Source: Bacteroidota bacterium
GTDB taxonomy: Bacteria; Bacteroidota; Bacteroidia; Flavobacteriales; Flavobacteriaceae
Assembly: GCA_023457535.1 (NCBI GenBank)
Contig: JAEWLN010000061.1
Coordinates: forward strand, 1-11,398
Length of the DNA stretch: 11,398 bases
Reading direction: 5' to 3'
Shown here: positions 6,678-11,398 of the stretch, in pieces
How the letters are laid out: each line of letters starts with the position of its first letter
Position numbering within the stretch: position 1 is the stretch's first letter
Made by a program: the position numbers and the translations under genes
Notes under the pieces: model-generated
Told to the model about the DNA's origin: nothing
Seen by the model: the letters and a program-made list of their open reading frames with translations, nothing else
The model's database searches: none

Positions 6678-8312
6678 ATGATCACAGTCAACGATATTTC
6701 GGTCCAATTTGGCGGCACGACGCTGTTCAGCGAGGTTTCTTTCGCAATCAACGAAAACGATAAAATAGCGCTCATGGGCAAGAACGGTGCGGGAAAATCG
6801 ACATTGCTCAAGATCATCGCCGGCGCGAGCAAGCCGTCCACAGGTAACATTTCTGCACCCAAAGAGGCCGTCATCGCTTATTTGCCGCAGCATTTGCTCA
6901 CCAAGGACGATGCAACGGTATTTGAGGAAACGTCCAAAGCATTCTCCGCTATCTTTAAAATGAAGGCCGAGATCGACCAAATCAACGAGCAACTCACCAT
7001 TCGCACCGATTACGAATCGGACGATTACATGAAGCTCATCGAACGCGTATCGGAATTGTCTGAAAAATATTACTCGATCGAAGAAGTCAATTATGAGGCC
7101 GAGGTCGAAAAAGTACTCAAAGGACTCGGTTTTGAGCGACAGGATTTTACGCGCGCAACCTCTGAATTCTCAGGCGGTTGGCGCATGCGTATCGAACTGG
7201 CCAAAATCCTGCTCCAAAAACCCGATCTGATCCTGCTCGATGAACCTACCAACCACATGGACATCGAATCCATCCAATGGCTCGAGGACTTTTTGATCAA
7301 TTCTGCCAAAGCGGTCATGGTCATTTCGCACGACCGCGCCTTTGTTGACAACATCACCAACCGCACCATAGAAGTGACGATGGGTCGCATTTACGACTAC
7401 AAAGCCAAGTATTCGCACTATCTGGAGTTGCGCAAGGACCGTCGCGCACACCAGCAAAAAGCTTATGAGGAGCAGCAAAAAATGATTGCCGAAACCACAG
7501 AATTCATCGAGCGTTTCAAAGGCACGTATTCGAAAACCTTGCAGGTGCAATCGCGCGTTAAAATGCTCGAGAAGCTCGATATTGTTGAGGTTGATGAGGT
7601 AGATACGTCGGCGTTGCGTTTGAAATTTCCGCCCTCGCCGCGTTCGGGGCAGTACCCGGTCGTGGTCAGCGATATGTCCAAATCCTATGGCGATCACGTG
7701 GTTTTCAAAGAGGCCAATATGGTCATCGAGCGCGGGCAGAAAGTAGCGCTTGTGGGCAAGAACGGCGAAGGAAAATCGACGATGATCAAAGCCATTATGA
7801 AGGAGATTCAACCGGATTCGGGCAAAGTCGAGATCGGGCACAACGCGCAAATCGGCTATTTTGCGCAAAACCAGGCGTCGCTGTTGGATGAGAATCTGAC
7901 CGTTTTTGAAACCATCGATACCATTGCCGTGGGCGACATCCGGACGCAGATCAAGAATTTGCTCGGCGCGTTCATGTTCTCGGGCGACGATACGACCAAA
8001 AAAGTCAAAGTATTGTCGGGCGGCGAAAAAACGCGTCTGGCGATGATCAAACTGTTGCTCGAGCCGGTCAATGTGCTGATTCTCGATGAACCGACGAACC
8101 ACCTCGACATGAAAACCAAAGACATCATCAAGGACGCGCTCAAAGACTTTGACGGCACGCTGATCCTGGTCTCGCACGATCGCGACTTCCTCGACGGACT
8201 GGCAGAAAAAGTGTTTGAATTTGGCCACAAGCGCGTCAAGGAACACTTTGAGGACATCAAAGGATTTCTCGCGCACAAAAAAATGGAGAGTTTGCGCGAA
8301 ATCGAAAAGTAA
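6678..8312 (+). CDS. ABC-F family ATPase (ribosome-associated)
   Basis: The product (544 residues) is a soluble protein with two ABC domains and no membrane segment, the ABC-F layout. Domain 1 has Walker A GKNGAGKST at 34-42, signature SGGWRMR at 165-171 and Walker B with DEPTNHMD at 188-195. Domain 2 has Walker A GKNGEGKST at 360-368, signature SGGEKTR at 447-453 and DEPTNHLD at 470-477. The highly charged helical segment between them (about 240-320) corresponds to the P-site tRNA-interaction linker. ABC-F proteins bind the ribosomal E site and influence translation elongation, stalled ribosomes or, in the ARE subgroup, antibiotic resistance. The sequence does not decide which applies here, and a housekeeping EttA/Uup-like role is the default. 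The start at 6678 gives the normal N-terminus (MITVNDIS). An in-frame ATG at 6657 lies inside the promoter box. It is probably transcribed alone, divergently from the barrel gene. Confidence 0.95.
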   Translation: MITVNDISVQFGGTTLFSEVSFAINENDKIALMGKNGAGKSTLLKIIAGASKPSTGNISAPKEAVIAYLPQHLLTKDDATVFEETSKAFSAIFKMKAEIDQINEQLTIRTDYESDDYMKLIERVSELSEKYYSIEEVNYEAEVEKVLKGLGFERQDFTRATSEFSGGWRMRIELAKILLQKPDLILLDEPTNHMDIESIQWLEDFLINSAKAVMVISHDRAFVDNITNRTIEVTMGRIYDYKAKYSHYLELRKDRRAHQQKAYEEQQKMIAETTEFIERFKGTYSKTLQVQSRVKMLEKLDIVEVDEVDTSALRLKFPPSPRSGQYPVVVSDMSKSYGDHVVFKEANMVIERGQKVALVGKNGEGKSTMIKAIMKEIQPDSGKVEIGHNAQIGYFAQNQASLLDENLTVFETIDTIAVGDIRTQIKNLLGAFMFSGDDTTKKVKVLSGGEKTRLAMIKLLLEPVNVLILDEPTNHLDMKTKDIIKDALKDFDGTLILVSHDRDFLDGLAEKVFEFGHKRVKEHFEDIKGFLAHKKMESLREIEK

Positions 8313-8329
8313 ATTGATTTTTTGTTACT

Positions 8330-8365
8330 TTTAACGGATTGAAACACAAACACAACTCCGTTAAA
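8330..8365. promoter_or_regulatory. 9-bp inverted repeat ending at a start codon
   Basis: TTTAACGGA (8330-8338) and TCCGTTAAA (8357-8365) are perfect inverted repeats separated by 18 nt (ttgaaacacaaacacaac). The right arm ends on the A of the start codon of the PNGase F-like gene. If both arms are transcribed, the stem would sequester the translation start. If transcription begins inside the loop, the element is better read as an operator. A near-match to the -7 box (TACTTTTA, 8326-8333, last base not G) overlaps the left arm and favours the operator reading. No -33 TTG is found at the right spacing. Confidence 0.5.
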
Positions 8366-11300
8366 TGATGAAAAAATTACTGTCGGTATGCCTGCTTTTT
8401 TTCGTTCCGGTGCTTGCCTGGTCGCAGGCCGTGGGCGATACCATCCGCGTACAGGGATTCAACTACAACAGCACCACGCGCGATACGGTGCTTGCTTTCC
8501 CGAACAATCCGTCGCTGACCTTTGAAAAGATCCTGCTCAAGTACAACATGCGCTGCAAGAACGGCACCGTGCTCAACGGGCCGGAAGATGGCGTTACCGG
8601 TTGCGGCGAATGGGATTATTCATGCAATACGTTCATCGCCGATTCTACCAAAATCGAAAAGGTTTTGCAGCAATGGCCGGATTACCACGTGTCGAATTTT
8701 GCCGGAAGTGCGTTTGCCTACACAGCGCAGCAAACCTATGACCATTACGATTTTACCCAACAGGAGGTCACGCTTGACAATGCGGGCGACACCTCTGTAC
8801 ATACCGTTGGAAGCGGGTCGTTATCCACGGGAAATATGCTGCATACGGCTTTGCGCAGCGGCCGTTCGCAGTTTCTCGTTACGGCGGCGCAATTGCAGGC
8901 GGCGGGACTTACGGCCGGGTTGATAAGAGCCATTGGCGTGAATGTCACCTCCGCAGGCAATGCAGCATTCCTCAAAATTCGTGTCAAGCCGACAACACTG
9001 ACGTCGCTTGAAGCGCAAAACGTGCAGCTTTCCGGGTTTACCGAAGTGTTTTTCCGCAACCGCGCATTTGCCGCCGGGGTCAACCGCATCCAGCTTCACA
9101 CGCCTGTCAATTGGGACGGTACGAGCAACCTGGTTTTTGACCTGTCATTTTCGAATCCGTCAGCCGGTACGGATATCCAGATCGCGGGCTCCGCACAGTC
9201 TGAAGCGCGCACGCTTACCGCGAGCAATATCGGCATGATCGATACCTCGGCAGGGGCGGTCGACATCAATCCGACGCACCTAAATAGCATCGGACAGTAC
9301 CTTACGGTATCGTTCTGGGCCAACGGGCATCCGGAACAAATGCCTGCCAATTGCAGCATTGTCTACGGGTATTCGTCCGATATCAACCAACGCGAGATCA
9401 ACCTGCACATGCCCTGGGATGGCCGCATTTATTTTGACTGCGGTTACGACGGCGGCGGATTCGACCGCATCGAGCAGGTGTACGGCGCAGAGAGCAACAT
9501 TGAAGGGCAGTGGAACCATTGGACATTTGCCAAAAACGCCGATACGGGCGACATGAAAATCTATCTCAACGGCAACCTGTGGCATAGCGGAACAGGCAAA
9601 ACGCGCGCGACCGAACTGCTCAAATTGTTTCTCGGCAAGATGAGCGACAACGGCACAGACCGGTTCTACAAAGGGCGCATCCGCGAGTTTACCGTGTGGG
9701 ATGCCGAACTTGACGACGAAACGATCCTGGCCTGGAAAAACAAATCGATCGATGCGACACATCCGTATTATTCAAACCTGGTTGCTTATTATAAACTGGA
9801 CGATGCGCCCGGGTCGTCTGTCGTGGACAGCAAGCACAATGTGATTTCGCCGGCCCTGTCGGTTACATCGGCATTTGAACGCGGCGATGCGCTTACCACC
9901 ACCTTTACGGAATCGAACTGGCTGCCTAACCTGTGGTTTTTCAAAGGCAACCCTGTGCAGACCGTGACGCCCGTTGTGGAACGTTACAGCCATCCGCGTA
10001 CGCCCCATACGATCGGGCATTATGCAGTGACTTCGAATGAAGGGGTTGTGCCGATGGCCGATGATGTGCTCCAGCTGCTCAATGTGCAATACCTGCACCA
10101 GGCGATTCCGGAAAACATCTACGACGGCACGACGGGTGTGGTCACAGGTACGATCCCGGTTGCGGCGCAAGGCACGATCAACGTTACACAGATGGATTAT
10201 TTCAAGCGTTATCCGTTCTACAATGAACTGGTGTCGTTTGTGACGCCGTACGGCATCGGGCTTGATCTGGGCATGAACGGTAAAACCTGGATCTTTGACA
10301 TGTCCGATTACGTTAATCTGCTCAAAGGCAACAAGCGACTGGCGATGGCTGGCGGAATCTGGCAGGAAGAAATGGATCTGGAATTTTTGTTCATAGTAGG
10401 GACGCCGCCGCGCAATGTCGTGCAATATGACCAGTTGTGGCAGGGCATGTTCCGCAAAGGCGATGTGACGCTTGCCAACATCAACAACGGAACGGCATTC
10501 CCTACCCATAATTACGCTTTTTCGCCCCAGGCGACATCATTCAAACTCAAGTCGTCGATCACAGGGCATGGCGCTGCAGGCGAATTCTCGCAAAATGGCG
10601 GTACGATCCAACACCGCATCCGCGCCAACGACGTGCAGCAACTGAGCTGGACCATTACGCAGATATGCAATGAGAACCCGATTTTCCCTCAGGGCGGCAC
10701 ATGGGTCTATAACCGCCAGGGCTGGTGTCCCGGCCAGCGCACATTGCTCAAGGAATTTGATATTACATCATTTGCCGCGCCGGGTTCGACCGTAGCGCTC
10801 GATTACCGTACGTCCAATGCGCAGCAGCCCGGTGGCGATTACCGCTACATTACGGCCCATCAGATCATTGGGTATGGTGCGCCCAATTTTGCCACCGACG
10901 CTGCGATCGAAGTGGTCAAAGCGCCCAACAGCACGATTGCGGAATACGGCCGCGTCAATCCGATGTGCGTGCAACCCAAGCTGACGCTGCGCAACACCGG
11001 TGCCAATGCGGTCACGACGGTTCAATTTGAGTATTGGCTCAACAACACTGACACGCGCCAAACCTTTACCTGGAACGGCAATCTGGCGTCTATGGCCGCG
11101 GTAGAGGTGCAATTGCCGGTTGAGCAGTTGTGGTCCAATGGCGTACAGGCATCGGGCAACCAGTTCCACGCGCGGATTGCAACGGTCAATGGCGCACCCG
11201 ACGCATATGCCCCTAACAACGTGTACCATTCGGCCTTTGCGTTACCCGATGTACTGCCCACGACGTTCAAAATCCGCGTCAAAACAAATAATATTCCCGG

Positions 11301-11398
11301 CCAGAACTATTACAATCTGTATGACGACGCCAATACGCTGATCGAAAACCGTACGTTCGCGGCTGCCAATACCATTTACACCTTTACCTACACCGCAC
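8365..11398 (+). CDS. secreted PNGase F-like protein with inserted LamG domain (3' end outside window)
   Basis: One frame stays open from the ATG at 8365 to the window edge (1011 codons), preceded by an A-rich leader. Residues 1-21 are a signal peptide (MMKKLLSVCLLFFVPVLAWSQ). Residues 42-92 resemble the start of the PNGase F N-domain, with Cys64, Cys80 and a GCGEWDYSC motif (79-87). About 515 foreign residues follow. They contain a jelly-roll module of Bacteroidota surface proteins (about 165-265, NWDGTSN near 249) and a LamG/ConA-like lectin domain (about 288-485, ending VAYYKLDD). PNGase F similarity resumes at 623-685 (FVTPYGIG to IVGTPP) and runs through a C-domain (about 690-850) with Glu740, Cys768 and NRQGWCPG (783-790). 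A CARDB-like beta domain is cut by the edge. PNGase F cleaves the Asn-GlcNAc amide of N-glycoproteins. Here the Glu118 position is Gly664 and Arg61 is Tyr85. A type IX secretion tail is expected further right but not seen. The similarity is from memory and activity is uncertain. Confidence 0.82.
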   Translation, partial: MMKKLLSVCLLFFVPVLAWSQAVGDTIRVQGFNYNSTTRDTVLAFPNNPSLTFEKILLKYNMRCKNGTVLNGPEDGVTGCGEWDYSCNTFIADSTKIEKVLQQWPDYHVSNFAGSAFAYTAQQTYDHYDFTQQEVTLDNAGDTSVHTVGSGSLSTGNMLHTALRSGRSQFLVTAAQLQAAGLTAGLIRAIGVNVTSAGNAAFLKIRVKPTTLTSLEAQNVQLSGFTEVFFRNRAFAAGVNRIQLHTPVNWDGTSNLVFDLSFSNPSAGTDIQIAGSAQSEARTLTASNIGMIDTSAGAVDINPTHLNSIGQYLTVSFWANGHPEQMPANCSIVYGYSSDINQREINLHMPWDGRIYFDCGYDGGGFDRIEQVYGAESNIEGQWNHWTFAKNADTGDMKIYLNGNLWHSGTGKTRATELLKLFLGKMSDNGTDRFYKGRIREFTVWDAELDDETILAWKNKSIDATHPYYSNLVAYYKLDDAPGSSVVDSKHNVISPALSVTSAFERGDALTTTFTESNWLPNLWFFKGNPVQTVTPVVERYSHPRTPHTIGHYAVTSNEGVVPMADDVLQLLNVQYLHQAIPENIYDGTTGVVTGTIPVAAQGTINVTQMDYFKRYPFYNELVSFVTPYGIGLDLGMNGKTWIFDMSDYVNLLKGNKRLAMAGGIWQEEMDLEFLFIVGTPPRNVVQYDQLWQGMFRKGDVTLANINNGTAFPTHNYAFSPQATSFKLKSSITGHGAAGEFSQNGGTIQHRIRANDVQQLSWTITQICNENPIFPQGGTWVYNRQGWCPGQRTLLKEFDITSFAAPGSTVALDYRTSNAQQPGGDYRYITAHQIIGYGAPNFATDAAIEVVKAPNSTIAEYGRVNPMCVQPKLTLRNTGANAVTTVQFEYWLNNTDTRQTFTWNGNLASMAAVEVQLPVEQLWSNGVQASGNQFHARIATVNGAPDAYAPNNVYHSAFALPDVLPTTFKIRVKTNNIPGQNYYNLYDDANTLIENRTFAAANTIYTFTYTA

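Noticed and set aside
7170..8276. 368-codon open frame on the minus strand opposite the ABC-F gene
   Set aside because: It lies wholly inside a gene with two complete sets of ABC motifs. Its translation is rich in His, Phe, Arg and Asp with no recognisable domain, as expected from the reverse complement of a codon-biased gene.
8310..8364. Possible tRNA or riboswitch between the ABC-F and PNGase F-like genes
   Set aside because: The 52-nt gap is too short for either, and only one simple inverted repeat is present.
8522..8923. 133-codon plus-strand open frame in a different frame at the start of the PNGase F-like gene
   Set aside because: It overlaps the GCGEWDYSC-encoding region in another frame, has no homology and is Arg/Ser/Cys-rich. 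The true frame begins at 8365 and has no stop in the window.
9100..9500. Frameshift in the long secreted-protein gene
   Set aside because: I read the frame codon by codon from 8365 to about 9840, and checked residue numbering at many later positions up to 10731. It remained open and in register with domain motifs throughout.
9772..10509. 245-codon minus-strand open frame within the PNGase F-like gene
   Set aside because: The plus frame has a signal peptide and recognisable domains across the same bases. The minus frame is His/Arg-rich and featureless.
1..11398. Mobile island, CRISPR array, toxin-antitoxin pair or phage-defence system
   Set aside because: No transposase, integrase, cas gene, direct-repeat array, small paired genes or nuclease modules are visible. 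The helicase-like and ABC-F genes have no defence-type partners, and codon style looks uniform.

Overview
The window looks like chromosome from a member of the Bacteroidota, most likely a Flavobacteriales/Flavobacteriia relative with an unusually balanced base composition (about half G+C by eye, not computed). The evidence is the short A-rich leaders in place of strong Shine-Dalgarno sites, two boxes matching the Bacteroidota -7 consensus TAnnTTTG, a beta-barrel protein ending in Phe, a secreted multidomain protein of the kind exported by type IX secretion, and an intergenic repeat of a type I recall from Flavobacterium genomes. No rRNA, tRNA, CRISPR array, transposase or phage gene is visible. 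It reads as ordinary chromosome rather than a mobile island.

Layout, left to right. (1) 1-2715, plus strand: a Na+/drug-efflux-type ABC transporter whose ATPase (cut by the window edge) and ABC-2 permease are separated by a complete DUF808/YedI-like membrane protein. All three are packed as one operon. (2) 2716-2949: an intergenic region with a small AT-rich hairpin and a structured repeat. (3) 2950-4113: a sigma-54-activator-type response regulator that ends right after its AAA+ domain, with no DNA-binding domain. (4) 4178-5342: a standalone N-terminal half of a DEAD-box helicase that overlaps a GNAT acetyltransferase by 17 nt. (5) 5309-6556, minus strand: a secreted or outer-membrane beta-barrel protein that overlaps the acetyltransferase tail to tail. 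(6) 6557-6677: a divergent promoter region with two TAnnTTTG-type boxes and a perfect 8-bp dyad between them. (7) 6678-8312: an ABC-F ribosome-associated ATPase. (8) 8365 to the window end: a very long ORF open at the right edge, encoding a secreted protein related to peptide:N-glycosidase F.

The most interesting object is the last gene. Its first ~90 and last ~390 visible residues can be aligned with the two jelly-roll domains of PNGase F. Roughly 515 residues, including a Bacteroidota surface-protein module and a LamG/concanavalin-like lectin domain, are inserted inside the N-terminal jelly roll. Equivalents of Asp60, Trp120, Glu206, Arg248 and the 231-252 disulfide are present, but the Glu118 position is Gly and Arg61 is Tyr. 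It may therefore be a glycan-binding or altered-specificity derivative rather than a standard deglycosylase. The PNGase F alignment was made from memory of that sequence, so it needs a profile search and a structure prediction.

The genes do not form a single pathway. The left operon is membrane export, the middle is regulation and RNA/translation housekeeping, and the right end is cell-surface or secreted glycan biology.
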